DNA of 64,000 bases from Candidatus Zixiibacteriota bacterium (GTDB lineage Bacteria; Zixibacteria; MSB-5A5; GN15; FEB-12), in the NCBI GenBank assembly GCA_040756055.1, contig JBFLZR010000005.1:1-64000 (forward strand), given 5' to 3'. The position numbers were made by a program, and so were the translations under genes. This document shows, piece after piece, positions 34,747 to 44,830 of the stretch (position 1 is the first letter of the stretch; every line of letters starts with the position of its first letter). Below the pieces are notes generated by a model, which worked only from the letters and a program-made list of their open reading frames with translations, searched no databases and was not told where the DNA came from.

Positions 34747-36333
34747 ATGAGAGTGGCGCGCTTTTTCATAATTGCCGTGAGTATGATTTTGATTAGACTC
34801 GTCTCGTGTACTCAGCAGCCGCTGACACAGGAAGCCCTGCTTACGACGCTTGATTCTCTTGAGTATAAAATGGAATGGCTCGATTACCGCATTTCTCTGG
34901 CCATGTGGGAACTGTACACCACCGGTGAATCGGACTCTCTTCGTTACTATCAAAATCTTTACGGTGAGGTAGTCTCTGGCCCCGAAATCTACCAGCAGTT
35001 GTCTTCGGGCGGAGCGCTGCTTACCGATGAGCTTAACCAGCGCAGAAGAGACATACTTTTCGGCGCCGTTCTGGTTGGCAAGGTTGAAACCGATAGGGAC
35101 ATAAGCGAGCTGCGCGATTCGCTGGAAGTGGTGAATATCAACTACCGTCCGGAATTCGAGGGGGCTGAGAGGACCTCGGGATACCTCTACAGCGTGTTTC
35201 GCACGGATCCAGGCCGTACCCGCCGGGAGCTTGCGTACCGGGCGTGGTGTTCGGTCGGCGATGAACTTGCCGAAGGTCTCGAACAACTGCTCCGGATGCG
35301 GGACCAACGGGCACGCCGTCTTGGCTATAATAGTTACATCGCCCTTAGCTTCGGTGCCAACGGAATCGACATGACTAACTATCGGGCGCTGTTAAGACAA
35401 CTGGATTCGCTCAGCGCTCAACCCTACCTTGAGATAATTAAAAGAATTGCGACCGACCTCAATGTTGACCGTCCGGAGATTTGGGACCTGTCCTATTCCT
35501 ACGGTGACATAACGACGCAGGTGGATCGCTTTTTCCCGGCTGATTCCCAGATGAACTACATCCAGCGGAGTCTCGAAGGGGTTGGTTTTGACCTCGATAA
35601 GATGCCCATTTACTACGATCTGGTTGACAGGCAGGGAAAGTCGCAATTCGCGTTCGCGTTTCCGATCAAGCCGCCTCATGATGTCCGCGTACTGGCGAGC
35701 CTGTATGATGGCATGTACAGCACCCGGATGCTTTTCCACGAGATCGGGCACGCCGTTCACTACACGCAGATCGCGCAGGACAATCCATTATTCATCAACA
35801 ATATTCAGGGCGCCTGGTCCGAGGCTATGGCTCAGACAATTTCCGCTCTGATGGATGACAAATTCTGGCTGGCTGAATATGCCCACATGCCGGAGCAATT
35901 GATAGATTCCTATCTAAAATCGAAGCGGGCGCAGGATATCATTTACCTGCGCACGACACTGGTGAGGCTTTATTTCGAACTTGAAGCCTACACCAATCCC
36001 AACCGGGATATCAACAAGCTTTACTGGGACCTGTTTGAGAAGTACATGATGTTACCCCGGCATGATGATATGAAACCGTGGGCGGCCATATTCCACTACA
36101 CGACCCACCCCGTCTATCTGCAGAATTATCTGTATGCCGACATTGTGGCCGCACAGACGATAGACTTTCTAAAGACCAATTACGGCAGCTTCGTTGACAA
36201 CCCCATGACCAGCGCGTTTCTGATTCAGAATTACTACCGTTTCGGCGGACGGTACGACTGGCGGGAATTGCTCAAGCGGGGAACGGACGAAGAATTCAAT
36301 CCAGCTTATTTCATCAAGCGGATAGGCTTGTAG
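34747..36333 (+). CDS. M2-family zinc dipeptidyl carboxypeptidase lipoprotein (ACE-like)
   Basis: A 528-residue predicted lipoprotein. A signal peptide ends with the lipobox LVSC (about residue 21). LFHEIGHAVHYTQ near 329-340 holds the HEXXH zinc site. GAWSEAMAQT about 24 residues further supplies the third ligand glutamate, the spacing of M2 (angiotensin-converting enzyme-type) peptidases. Such enzymes release dipeptides from peptide C-termini. It begins three bases after aroQ, so it is transcribed with the aro genes, though a functional link to aromatic synthesis is not obvious. M3 peptidases have a similar zinc motif and are the main alternative. Confidence 0.8.
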   Translation: MRVARFFIIAVSMILIRLVSCTQQPLTQEALLTTLDSLEYKMEWLDYRISLAMWELYTTGESDSLRYYQNLYGEVVSGPEIYQQLSSGGALLTDELNQRRRDILFGAVLVGKVETDRDISELRDSLEVVNINYRPEFEGAERTSGYLYSVFRTDPGRTRRELAYRAWCSVGDELAEGLEQLLRMRDQRARRLGYNSYIALSFGANGIDMTNYRALLRQLDSLSAQPYLEIIKRIATDLNVDRPEIWDLSYSYGDITTQVDRFFPADSQMNYIQRSLEGVGFDLDKMPIYYDLVDRQGKSQFAFAFPIKPPHDVRVLASLYDGMYSTRMLFHEIGHAVHYTQIAQDNPLFINNIQGAWSEAMAQTISALMDDKFWLAEYAHMPEQLIDSYLKSKRAQDIIYLRTTLVRLYFELEAYTNPNRDINKLYWDLFEKYMMLPRHDDMKPWAAIFHYTTHPVYLQNYLYADIVAAQTIDFLKTNYGSFVDNPMTSAFLIQNYYRFGGRYDWRELLKRGTDEEFNPAYFIKRIGL

Positions 36334-36344
36334 AGTATATACCC

Positions 36345-37004
36345 TCAGCGTTTCATTATCGGGATGCCGATGCCGAATTCGATGCCGATGCACTCGCCGA
36401 AGAAATCGACCTCGTAGCCCCACAGGTCGTCGATCTGTCTGCCTTTGGAAAAAGCCCGCGTGTAATATAACTCGTATCGCATGTTATAGCTTTTCGATGA
36501 ATACGAAAACAACCCGAAACCTAACCGTATAAAAGAATACGTACCCAACTCCAAGTCCGGGCCGCTTTGTGGCCACTTTGCCGTAAAGAGCCCAACATCG
36601 AGACGAGCATAGGGAATGGATCGAGTGAGGGTCCGCAGGTTATATATACCGCTGACCGAATAGAACCATCCCTGACCATTGCTCACATCTTCACCGGGGA
36701 CCGTCTTATAGCCGCGCTGGATACTCGCTTGAAGTCCATAGCGTGGCTGAGGGTAATATGTCAGCGACAGTCCGAAGCCATAAAGTGCCTTATCAACGTC
36801 ATCGCCGCCAAAATCGTCGATCAACTCCGCTGTCTTTCCGATAACCACACCACCTGTCAAAAACGGAGCCAGGTTCAGTTTTAAATCGACGATATTTGCC
36901 GGTTTGGTATCAATTTCAGGTTTGTCTTTCTTCCCGGCGTGGACGGTATTGAAAGCCGCCAGCAATAGTGCTACTGCCAATACAAACGTTCTGCGTGTTC
37001 GCAT
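36345..37004 (-). CDS. Outer-membrane beta-barrel protein, paralogue A
   Basis: A 219-residue secreted protein with a signal peptide ending NTVHAG. The mature part alternates aromatic and polar residues in repeated short strands (LSLTYYPQPRYGLQASI, NMRYELYYTRAF) and ends with IGIEFGIGIPIMKR, as expected of a small barrel of about 8-10 strands. It is clearly related to the next minus-strand gene: both share LNLxPFL near the N-terminus, a central SIPYxRxDxG motif and the same C-terminal layout. They are tandem duplicates separated by about 37 bases. Function unknown. Confidence 0.65.
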   Translation of the reverse strand: MRTRRTFVLAVALLLAAFNTVHAGKKDKPEIDTKPANIVDLKLNLAPFLTGGVVIGKTAELIDDFGGDDVDKALYGFGLSLTYYPQPRYGLQASIQRGYKTVPGEDVSNGQGWFYSVSGIYNLRTLTRSIPYARLDVGLFTAKWPQSGPDLELGTYSFIRLGFGLFSYSSKSYNMRYELYYTRAFSKGRQIDDLWGYEVDFFGECIGIEFGIGIPIMKR

Positions 37005-37041
37005 GAATCCCTCCTGTAAAGTGTACGAGATTGCTATCGTT

Positions 37042-37707
37042 TCAACGCGTCAAGAGCGGAATACCGAGGCCTATCTCGAGACCGACCCGCTCAGCATCGA
37101 AACCTATTTCCTGACCATCAAGGCCCTCAGGCTTATTTTCGCCGGAAAAAACTATGCTGTAGTACAGCTCAATCCTGGTGCTTATTGATTTCATTCGAAA
37201 GATAAAGACACCTACCCCGGCTCGGCCGTAAGTATGGGTGCCAAGCCCGAGATCATCGTCTCCGGAATAGTCCGGAAGAGTACCGGTTGCGATGCCAAAG
37301 TCGATCCGGACATAGGGGATGGACTTGACGTGCTTCAACGAATAGATAGCAAGGCTACCCGAAATTATGCCGCCGCGGATGGCCTCCCACTCACCGGGGA
37401 GATGCTTTCGGAAATACTCCAGGTTGAGCCCGATAGAAAACACCGGTTTCGGGTGATAAACCAGCGAAAGCCCGCCGGACCACAGGAGCCTTTCTGAAAA
37501 CTCATTGTTAATCTGCTCTATCTTTTGCGATGCCTCGCCGACCACCATTGCCGCGCTTAGAAATGGTATGAGATTCAGCTTGGTCTTTCTAATCGTCAGG
37601 GGTTCAAAAAGCGTGGAGCTTTTCGTGGAGTCTTGCGCTGACGATATGGAGCCACACGCAAGCAGCAAGAAAATGGCAAGAGTTGTGGCTATGTGACGGG
37701 TCCGCAT
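37042..37707 (-). CDS. Outer-membrane beta-barrel protein, paralogue B
   Basis: A 221-residue secreted protein and tandem paralogue of the following minus-strand gene. The start is the ATG at 37707, preceded by GGGGAGG. The signal peptide ends SISSAQ; a Cys at about 17 could be an alternative lipidation site. SIPYVRIDFGIATG and GLEIGLGIPLLTR align with SIPYARLDVGLFT and GIEFGIGIPIMKR of paralogue A. A TTGACA-N17-TTTATT promoter lies upstream, so the pair is probably one transcript. Function unknown. Confidence 0.65.
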   Translation of the reverse strand: MRTRHIATTLAIFLLLACGSISSAQDSTKSSTLFEPLTIRKTKLNLIPFLSAAMVVGEASQKIEQINNEFSERLLWSGGLSLVYHPKPVFSIGLNLEYFRKHLPGEWEAIRGGIISGSLAIYSLKHVKSIPYVRIDFGIATGTLPDYSGDDDLGLGTHTYGRAGVGVFIFRMKSISTRIELYYSIVFSGENKPEGLDGQEIGFDAERVGLEIGLGIPLLTR

Positions 37708-37757
37708 GGACCTCCCCATTTGGTGTATAAAGGTAAATAAGACAATCCTGTCTGCCT

Positions 37758-37786
37758 AATAAAATGGGATGAACAGTCTTTGTCAA
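37758..37786 (-). promoter_or_regulatory. Sigma-70-type promoter for the barrel pair
   Basis: Read on the minus strand, TTGACA (37786-37781), a 17-base spacer and TTTATT (37763-37758) lie about 50 bases before the ATG at 37707. Confidence 0.55.
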
Positions 37787-37870
37787 GCGGCGGTGTCGAT
37801 AAGATTTAGCTTGAGACAACAACCGTGAAAGGCTACCTTATTCCGAAATACTCAAATCGCGCGCGAAAAA

Positions 37871-39241
37871 ATGCAGGAATCGACATTCTCAACACAGCCG
37901 GATGATAAAATAACGAACGGTTCGATCTCGAGGTCGATCTTCAGTCTGGCCGTACCGGTTGTGCTGGCCATGTTCATGCAGTTCGCCCTATCCTCGACCG
38001 ACTACTACTGGGTCGGCAGGCTGGGTCCTACCGCCCAGGATGCTGTCACCAGTTCGATGGTGATTACCTGGACGGTCTACGCCCTTATGACCATTATTTC
38101 CGTCGGTATTACGGCTCTGGTCGCCAGATATGTCGGGGCCCGGGACTATAATAAAGTCACGTACTATATAAAGCAGGGTATAGCTATGGCCGTAGTCCTG
38201 TCGCTGTTTTTTGGCGCGGCGGGATACCTGCTCACTCCGAGCATACTTAATTTCATGGACACCAGCCCGGCCACCCATGTGCTGGCTTCACCGTATTTGA
38301 GGATATTTTTTGCTTCGGCTCTTTTCTTTTTCGGGCAGGACCTGGTCTACGCCATATTTCGTGCTTCGGGAGATACCCGGACTCCCACTCTTGTTGGCAT
38401 AGGAGGGGTGCTTCTGAATGCCGCCCTGGACCCGCTTTTGATTTTTGGTCTGGGACCGATACCTGCTCTCGGAGTGGCGGGCGCCAGCCTGGCAACATCT
38501 ATATCAGTAACGGCCGGCGCGGCGGTTATCACGATTCTATTGATGAAAGGCAAACTCGGATACCCGGTTGACAAACCATTCTCAATAACGCCGCATCTTA
38601 ACTCAATGATCAAGATCGCGCGTATCGGTATGCCAATCGCCAGTCAGCAGTTTATCTTTGTCGTTGTCTATTGGTTTCTCATCAAAGTTGTTCATGTCTA
38701 CGGGGAAGCCGCTGCCGCCGCGATGGGAATAGGAAATCGGATGGAATCGTTTTCATATCTGACCTGCTACGGATTTTCGGTCGCCGCTTCGACTATGGTC
38801 GGCCAGAACCTGGGCGCCAAAAAACCGGATCGGGCAGCCAGATGCGCGTGGGGTGCGGTTGGCATCGCGGTCGCCATCACCTTTGTCATATCTGTGATAT
38901 TCATAATTTTCCCCAGACAGATCGCCGCCGTCTTCACCGATCACTCCGAAGTGCTCGGGATCGCAATTGACTATCTGATCATTCTCGGTATCTCTCAGAT
39001 GGCTATGGCGCTGGAAATTGTTCTTGAAGGCGCTTTTGGGGGAGCTGGCGATACCCTCCCGCCGACGTTGGTCATGATCCCGCTATCACTGGCCAGGGTC
39101 CCTCTGGCCTATTACCTGGCTTTCCATCTTGACTGGGGCATCAACGGAGTCTGGTGGACCCTCACCTTCACTTCAGTGGCCAAGGGGATTATTCTCGCCT
39201 TTGTATTCAAGCTCGGACGATGGAAAACCAAAGAAGTCTGA
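37871..39241 (+). CDS. MATE-family efflux transporter
   Basis: A 456-residue polytopic membrane protein with about 12 helices in two homologous halves. Near the N-terminus LAVPVVLAMFMQFALSSTDYYWVG, written here in part as LAVPVVLAMFMQ, is the standard MATE first-helix region. QDLVYAIFRASGDTRTP in the first half and EGAFGGAGDTLPP in the second are the repeated R/G-A-x-GDT-x-P motifs. MATE proteins export cationic drugs, toxins or metabolites using sodium or proton gradients. Substrate unknown. It faces away from the barrel pair with about 150 bases between them. Confidence 0.92.
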   Translation: MQESTFSTQPDDKITNGSISRSIFSLAVPVVLAMFMQFALSSTDYYWVGRLGPTAQDAVTSSMVITWTVYALMTIISVGITALVARYVGARDYNKVTYYIKQGIAMAVVLSLFFGAAGYLLTPSILNFMDTSPATHVLASPYLRIFFASALFFFGQDLVYAIFRASGDTRTPTLVGIGGVLLNAALDPLLIFGLGPIPALGVAGASLATSISVTAGAAVITILLMKGKLGYPVDKPFSITPHLNSMIKIARIGMPIASQQFIFVVVYWFLIKVVHVYGEAAAAAMGIGNRMESFSYLTCYGFSVAASTMVGQNLGAKKPDRAARCAWGAVGIAVAITFVISVIFIIFPRQIAAVFTDHSEVLGIAIDYLIILGISQMAMALEIVLEGAFGGAGDTLPPTLVMIPLSLARVPLAYYLAFHLDWGINGVWWTLTFTSVAKGIILAFVFKLGRWKTKEV

Positions 39242-39336
39242 TATTATGTTGCTTCCCCCGGAATATCGCTATTTATTCTTATAATTCGTCAATCGAACTG
39301 ATCCTCGAAGCGAGGTCGAAAGGGAAAAATTGAGAT

Positions 39337-40107
39337 ATGAACAAAAAGTATGTTCGTTTCAGTCCAAAGGGGCAGAATCTGCCAAGATACGGTTCTCTTG
39401 AAGTCGACAATGTGACGGCCCTGGACAAGGCTCCCTGGCTTGGGGGGATGGAAACAGGCGATAAATACAAGCTCGATGAAGTACAGCTGCTGGCTCCGGT
39501 CGAGCCCTCCAAGGTGGTCTGTATCGGACTGAATTACCACGCCCACGTTAAGGCTTCTCAATCTGCCAACGAGGCCCCGGAATACCCTTTGATTTTCCTC
39601 AAACCGCCGTCATCGGTAATCGGTCAGGACGAGAAAATCATATATCCGCCGCAGTCCCAGCGAGTTGATTATGAGGCTGAGCTCGGAGTTGTAGTCGGTC
39701 AGACAGCCAAGGGGGTCTCCCGCGATGACGCCATCAAGTACGTATTCGGTTACACCTGTGTCAACGATGTCACCGCCAGGGACCTTCAGAAGAAAGACGG
39801 CCAGTGGTCGCGGGCCAAAGGTTTTGATACTTTCTGCCCGGTCGGCCCCTGGATTGTGACGGACTTGAAGTATCAGGATGTTCTGGTTGAGGGCGTACTG
39901 AACGGTGAGGTAAAGCAGTCGGGTAGAACCTCGCTCATGATCTTCGACATCCCGTATCTGGTAAGTTACATTTCTTCGGTGATGACCCTTAATCCGGGTG
40001 ACCTGATTTCCACCGGAACCCCGGCCGGAATTGCGCCGATGAAATCCGGCGATATCATCGAGGTCAAACTGGAGGGGATAGGTACCCTTCGCAACACCAT
40101 GGCTTGA
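39337..40107 (+). CDS. Fumarylacetoacetate hydrolase-family protein
   Basis: A 256-residue enzyme of the FAH superfamily, which includes hydratases, isomerases, decarboxylases and acylpyruvate hydrolases acting on beta-diketo acids. VVCIGLNYHAHVKAS and LIFLKPPSSVIG form the core. VDYEAELGVVVG carries the metal-binding glutamates, and NDVTARDLQ plus GFDTFCPVGPWIV follow. The C-terminus has ISTGTPAGIAPM. The N-terminal about 65 residues are the short helper domain. The exact substrate cannot be read. AATTGAGAT precedes the ATG. It is followed by alaX about 90 bases later. Confidence 0.9.
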   Translation: MNKKYVRFSPKGQNLPRYGSLEVDNVTALDKAPWLGGMETGDKYKLDEVQLLAPVEPSKVVCIGLNYHAHVKASQSANEAPEYPLIFLKPPSSVIGQDEKIIYPPQSQRVDYEAELGVVVGQTAKGVSRDDAIKYVFGYTCVNDVTARDLQKKDGQWSRAKGFDTFCPVGPWIVTDLKYQDVLVEGVLNGEVKQSGRTSLMIFDIPYLVSYISSVMTLNPGDLISTGTPAGIAPMKSGDIIEVKLEGIGTLRNTMA

Positions 40108-40200
40108 TCCGGGTGCGGCCGGAATTTGCTCGGTCAATGTCGTCCAAATCGGGGAAAAATTGTAGAAACGATTGAGCGAATCAGAGTATCATAAGATAAG

Positions 40201-41391
40201 ATGACGACAAGACTATATTACAAAGATCCTTTCCTCCTGGAATTCGATGCTACGATTGTCGGCGGTGGTCAGCACGAGGAGCGCTTTTTCACGGTGCTCG
40301 ACCGTTCGGCTTTCTATCCTACATCAGGCGGTCAACAGCATGATACCGGCAGACTGAATGACGTCGAGATAGTCGATGTAATCGAGAGTAATTCCGGCGA
40401 GGTGTGGCACATTTCAGGGCGGCCTGTTGGCAGTGTCGGAGCCGCGGTTAAGGGTGTTATTGACAAATCCCGTCGGCAAAGGCACCGCCAGCAGCACACC
40501 GCGCAGCACATTCTCAGCCAGACCTTTGTCCGTTTATTCGGGTTCAATACGGTCTCGGTTCATCTCGGTGAGGAATACGGAGCTATTGAGTTCGATACGA
40601 AAGAGATAAGCGCGGCGCAACTCGACGAGGCCGAACAATTCGCAATGCAGATAGTGTTTGATAACCTCCCAATCGAGATTCTATTTATCGACAGTTCCCA
40701 GGTGGCCGATACACCGCTACGCCGGGCGCCGACCCGCGGAGGTGAAATCCGTGTCATCAAGATCGGAGAGCTGGACTACTCGGCCTGCGGAGGCACTCAC
40801 TGCGCAACAACCGGGGAGGTCGGAATCATCAAGATTATCGGAACCGAAAAATTGCGCGGCCGGCCGCTGGTAAAATTTTTTTCCGGTGTTAAAGCGTTTG
40901 AGGACTATCGGACGCGCTACGATGTCTCCGATCGAATCGCGCAGAGCCTGACGTGCAACGTTGTTGACCTTCCGGAGAAGCTGATCAAGCTTCAAGAAGA
41001 AAATAAGGCAGTCAAACAGGAATTGGTCCGGGTACTCAAAGATGGGTTGCCGGCCAGAGCGCAGGAATTGGCGAAAAGCGCAACCGAGCATAACGGCATC
41101 AGGTTGGTTTGCGAGAACATAGGGAGTTTCGATGTGCGTTTGGCCGGTCAATTGGCAGGGCAGACGGCTGAGATTGTCAATGGCGTCGCGGTGCTGTTTA
41201 CGGAAGGCAGATTGATTATCGCGGTTTCGGAAGGATGTTCGATGCAGGCGTCGCAGATAGCGAAAAATCTGACGGCACAAGCCGGCCTCAAGGGCGGCGG
41301 CAGCGCGAAACTGGCTCAACTTGGCGGCGCCGAAAGCGGGATCATTGGACAATACCGCGAACAACTCAAAAGGATACTCGAGAGTGCCTAA
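40201..41391 (+). CDS. alaX: Alanyl-tRNA editing protein AlaX with DHHA1 domain
   Basis: A 396-residue freestanding editing enzyme that hydrolyses mischarged Ser- or Gly-tRNA-Ala. The N-terminal domain has FYPTSGGQQHDTG. The editing core has RQQHTAQHILSQ (HxxxH zinc site near 99-103), completed by CGGTHC near 197. A coiled region (about 255-290) leads to a C-terminal DHHA1 domain with GLKGGGSAKLAQLGG, which contacts the tRNA elbow. The length matches long-form AlaX proteins. Its 3' end overlaps the GTG start of the lptD-like gene by 8 bases. Confidence 0.9.
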   Translation: MTTRLYYKDPFLLEFDATIVGGGQHEERFFTVLDRSAFYPTSGGQQHDTGRLNDVEIVDVIESNSGEVWHISGRPVGSVGAAVKGVIDKSRRQRHRQQHTAQHILSQTFVRLFGFNTVSVHLGEEYGAIEFDTKEISAAQLDEAEQFAMQIVFDNLPIEILFIDSSQVADTPLRRAPTRGGEIRVIKIGELDYSACGGTHCATTGEVGIIKIIGTEKLRGRPLVKFFSGVKAFEDYRTRYDVSDRIAQSLTCNVVDLPEKLIKLQEENKAVKQELVRVLKDGLPARAQELAKSATEHNGIRLVCENIGSFDVRLAGQLAGQTAEIVNGVAVLFTEGRLIIAVSEGCSMQASQIAKNLTAQAGLKGGGSAKLAQLGGAESGIIGQYREQLKRILESA

Positions 41392-44300
41392 GTCGACAGG
41401 TCACATAATCACGCTCTTGGCGATACTTGCTCTGGCGACAACAAGTTATTCCCAGCAAAAACAGAAGCTCGTTCTGCACCACGCCGACCAGTTCGAGGTC
41501 GTCCTTTCCAGTGATAACCGTTACATCTCCTACGTCACCGGCCATGTCGCCTTCAAGACCGAGACCGGCTTCATCTACTGCGATTCCGCTCGCTGGCTTA
41601 AGGGGGAAAACGTTCGTCTGAACGGCCACGTGCTTATCGACGAAAGGGATTACCGTCTCGAGTCCGACTCTGTCTTCTACGACTTGACGACTGAGGAAGC
41701 GCTGGCTCTGGGCAAGAGAGTCGAGCTGTGGTCATATCTTGACTCGCTGTACGCTGTCGGCACTCATGCCTTCTTCTCCGATAAAGCCAAGTACTTCATT
41801 ATGGAACAACGCCCGGTGGTCTATATCAAGTACCCCGACAGTGTGAATATGATCGAAGTAATCGCCAATACGGTTGAGTATGACGCGGCGACGAAGACGG
41901 CTGAGGCTTATGGTGACGTAAAGATAACCTCGAGTGAGTTCTCATCGGCTTCGGGCTGCGCCGTGATGAAAACTGAAACCAACACGGTGGACCTGTTCGA
42001 TCAACCCTCGCTGATCCGCGGCAAATCGACCGTCTCCGGCAGCCTGATCGCCATATACTCGGAAAACGACGTGCTGTCGCGCATAGACGTGGTTGACACC
42101 GCCAGGGGAGAATTCAAAGAGCCCATCGATACGGTCAAAGGTTACTACGATGAGTCGATTCTTTCGGGAAATCGGATAATCCTCGACTTCGATCAGGGTG
42201 AACTCAGTAACATCACCTGCTGGGGGCAGGCTTACTCATGGTATTTCCCATCGCCCCGAGGCGGCGCAGAGACGCATCAAAACAGTGTGTCGGGCGATAC
42301 GATTCGTTTCTATATCGAGCAGGAGGGGCTGGAGAGGGTAGACGTTGTCGGTGGCGCTGTCGGACGGTATATAACATCGAAAACACGCGCTGCGGATACG
42401 GCTCTCGTGATGCAGGTGGACACTATCGATTATAACGGGAAGTTCATTGAATACCATATAGCCGATTCCCTGATTTATCTGGAGCGGGCATCGCACGTTC
42501 AATCGGGTACTGTCGCCTTGGATGCCCATAAGATTTCGTTCGATACCAGGCAAAAGATCATCGAAGCATATTCGGCCTATCTTGATCAGGATACTGTCGG
42601 TACTAAGTACAGTGTCGCGGCGCAGATACAACCAAACAGCATCCCGGTGATTCTGCGCGACAAATCTCAGGAAATTTACGGCGATTACCTTTTGTATTCT
42701 ATAGATACCGAGAAGGGCCGCATAATCCAGTCCAAATCCGATTATCAGGCAGGACTCTACTACGGCGACAAGCTGTATCGCGAGCAGGAGCGTATCGTTT
42801 ATGTCGATGACGGTCGCTATACGACATGCGACGCCGAGGAACCGCATTTCCATTTTCATTCAAAGCACATGAAGCTGATTCAGGATGATAAGCTGATAGC
42901 CAAACCGGTCGTATTCTATGTTGAACGAATTCCCGTTTTCGCGCTGCCGTACTATGTGTTCCCGCTCAAAAAAGGACGACACTCCGGATTTCTGCCGTTC
43001 ACCTTCGGTCAGTTCCAAACGGGGGACAGGTACATCAGGGATGTCGGTTACTACTGGGCTGCTTCAGAATACTGGGACTTGCGCGCTTCAATGGACTATC
43101 ACGAAATACAGCAGACGTTGGCATTTAACACCCGGATGGACTTCAAGAAGAGATACCTTCTGGATGGCTATTTAGCGGGAAGCTACGCCAGAGAGACTGC
43201 GTACAGTACTTCGGTAGCCTCGGAATCAAAATCGAACCGATGGACACTCAGGGGTGTCTACAACCACACCTTCTCGCCATCGTTTTCTATCAGGTCCAGT
43301 GCCGATTTTCAGTCCGACAAATCTTATTATACCGACTATTCGCAGAACCTTGAGGAACGTCTTAACCGGAATACCAAATCGCAACTGTCGTTCTCCAAAC
43401 GCTTCGCTAACGGCATTTCCCTTAGCGGTACCGTTACACACAACGTCGATCTGGATGCTGAATCCCGGACGGACAATATTCCGAATCTGTCAATGTCATT
43501 TCCCAGGATTTGGCCGTTCGGAAGCGGCTCCAAAGATGAGTCAGGACAGCTCGTCAAAAAGTGGTACAACGATATTGTCCTGAGCTATTCGCCCAACCTG
43601 ACGAATTTTTCCAGTCGAATCACGCGGGATTCAACTTATGTCTTAGCGATCGATACGACTATAGACAGTTCGCTGACTCCTTGGGATACGACTGTGGTTG
43701 AGACTGTCGACACTCTTTCCTATCGCAGTCGAAAAAAGTACGCACAGATCAATCACAATCCGAGCATCACTCTTCCGGGTATCAAATTCGGCAATTATCT
43801 GAATCTAACGCCGAGGTTCAGTTACTCCGAGACATGGATCAGGATATATGAAACGGACCAGTCAATAGATAAAGCCATAGACGCCTCTACTACTTACCGC
43901 ACATATGCATGGAATACAGGTGTCTCCGCGAATACCAAGCTGTATGGAACGGTGTATCCGAATATCGCCGGTCTGACCGGTTTGAGGCACGTCATCACAC
44001 CAACAGTTTCCTATACCTACTACCCGGACATAGATCTGCACCCGGAGGTTCGTGCTTTTGCCGGCGGCGGAGCCGGCAGCAAAAAAAGCTCGGTGATGGG
44101 CTTCAGGCTGGAGAACCTGTTCCAAGCCAAGTATCGCAAGGGAGAAAACGAGGTAAACAAGGATCTGTTGTCCGTTTCGTCGAATTTCTCTTACGATTTT
44201 GAGAAGGAAGATAAACCTCTTTCGAATCTCTCAACGAGTTTCAGTTCTTCGGCTTTGCCGATAATACAGAGCCTTAGCGGCTCGATGACGCACACTTTCT

Positions 44301-44830
44301 ACAATCCCGAAAACGACGAGCTCGATTTCTGGTCGCCATATTTAACCTACTTTAACGTTGATGCGAATTTCAGGATAGCCGGAAAGAACTTTCTTTTCGA
44401 TGACCCGGACGAGCAAGTCGAGAGAGGTTCACTGCGCGACTATGAATCAATTGCCGATTATGCTCAGCCAGTCGCACCCACGCAGACTGGTGGCACGCGA
44501 GCGACGGGGTGGAGTCTCACGGCGACCTACAGCTATACTGAATCCGGCCGTGGAGAAGCGTGGACCAAGCGGAGTTTCATCCGCATGAATCTTAGTTTTA
44601 AATTAACGCCGACGACCTCGATAACTTATTCGCAGCAGTACGATATCGAACGCGGACTGACCGTAAACAACGCGGTGAACATTGTGCGCCAGCTCCATTG
44701 CTGGTCGGGAAGTCTCTACTGGGTCCCGATAGGCTCAAACCGCGGCTTCGGTTTCAAACTCTTCGTTACCGAGATACCTGAAATAAAGATCGACAGCAAC
44801 CACGACACCTTCCTGGAAAGCCTCCAGTAA
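41384..44830 (+). CDS. lptD: LptD/OstA-type LPS-assembly outer-membrane protein
   Basis: A protein of 1148 residues, larger than the roughly 780-residue E. coli LptD. I chose the GTG at 41384, which gives MPKSTGHIITLLAILALA, a signal peptide; the upstream frame overlaps alaX. The N-terminal half is an OstA-type beta-jellyroll with periodic segments such as FKTETGFIYCDSARW and VNMIEVIANTVEYD. The transition YVERIPVFALPYYVFPLKKGRHSG (in part: VFALPYYVFPLKKGR) is the signature joining jellyroll and barrel in LptD-like proteins. The C-terminal half is a beta-barrel of many strands. It implies LPS export to the outer leaflet. The translational overlap with alaX is probably only economical packing. 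Confidence 0.88.
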   Translation: MPKSTGHIITLLAILALATTSYSQQKQKLVLHHADQFEVVLSSDNRYISYVTGHVAFKTETGFIYCDSARWLKGENVRLNGHVLIDERDYRLESDSVFYDLTTEEALALGKRVELWSYLDSLYAVGTHAFFSDKAKYFIMEQRPVVYIKYPDSVNMIEVIANTVEYDAATKTAEAYGDVKITSSEFSSASGCAVMKTETNTVDLFDQPSLIRGKSTVSGSLIAIYSENDVLSRIDVVDTARGEFKEPIDTVKGYYDESILSGNRIILDFDQGELSNITCWGQAYSWYFPSPRGGAETHQNSVSGDTIRFYIEQEGLERVDVVGGAVGRYITSKTRAADTALVMQVDTIDYNGKFIEYHIADSLIYLERASHVQSGTVALDAHKISFDTRQKIIEAYSAYLDQDTVGTKYSVAAQIQPNSIPVILRDKSQEIYGDYLLYSIDTEKGRIIQSKSDYQAGLYYGDKLYREQERIVYVDDGRYTTCDAEEPHFHFHSKHMKLIQDDKLIAKPVVFYVERIPVFALPYYVFPLKKGRHSGFLPFTFGQFQTGDRYIRDVGYYWAASEYWDLRASMDYHEIQQTLAFNTRMDFKKRYLLDGYLAGSYARETAYSTSVASESKSNRWTLRGVYNHTFSPSFSIRSSADFQSDKSYYTDYSQNLEERLNRNTKSQLSFSKRFANGISLSGTVTHNVDLDAESRTDNIPNLSMSFPRIWPFGSGSKDESGQLVKKWYNDIVLSYSPNLTNFSSRITRDSTYVLAIDTTIDSSLTPWDTTVVETVDTLSYRSRKKYAQINHNPSITLPGIKFGNYLNLTPRFSYSETWIRIYETDQSIDKAIDASTTYRTYAWNTGVSANTKLYGTVYPNIAGLTGLRHVITPTVSYTYYPDIDLHPEVRAFAGGGAGSKKSSVMGFRLENLFQAKYRKGENEVNKDLLSVSSNFSYDFEKEDKPLSNLSTSFSSSALPIIQSLSGSMTHTFYNPENDELDFWSPYLTYFNVDANFRIAGKNFLFDDPDEQVERGSLRDYESIADYAQPVAPTQTGGTRATGWSLTATYSYTESGRGEAWTKRSFIRMNLSFKLTPTTSITYSQQYDIERGLTVNNAVNIVRQLHCWSGSLYWVPIGSNRGFGFKLFVTEIPEIKIDSNHDTFLESLQ

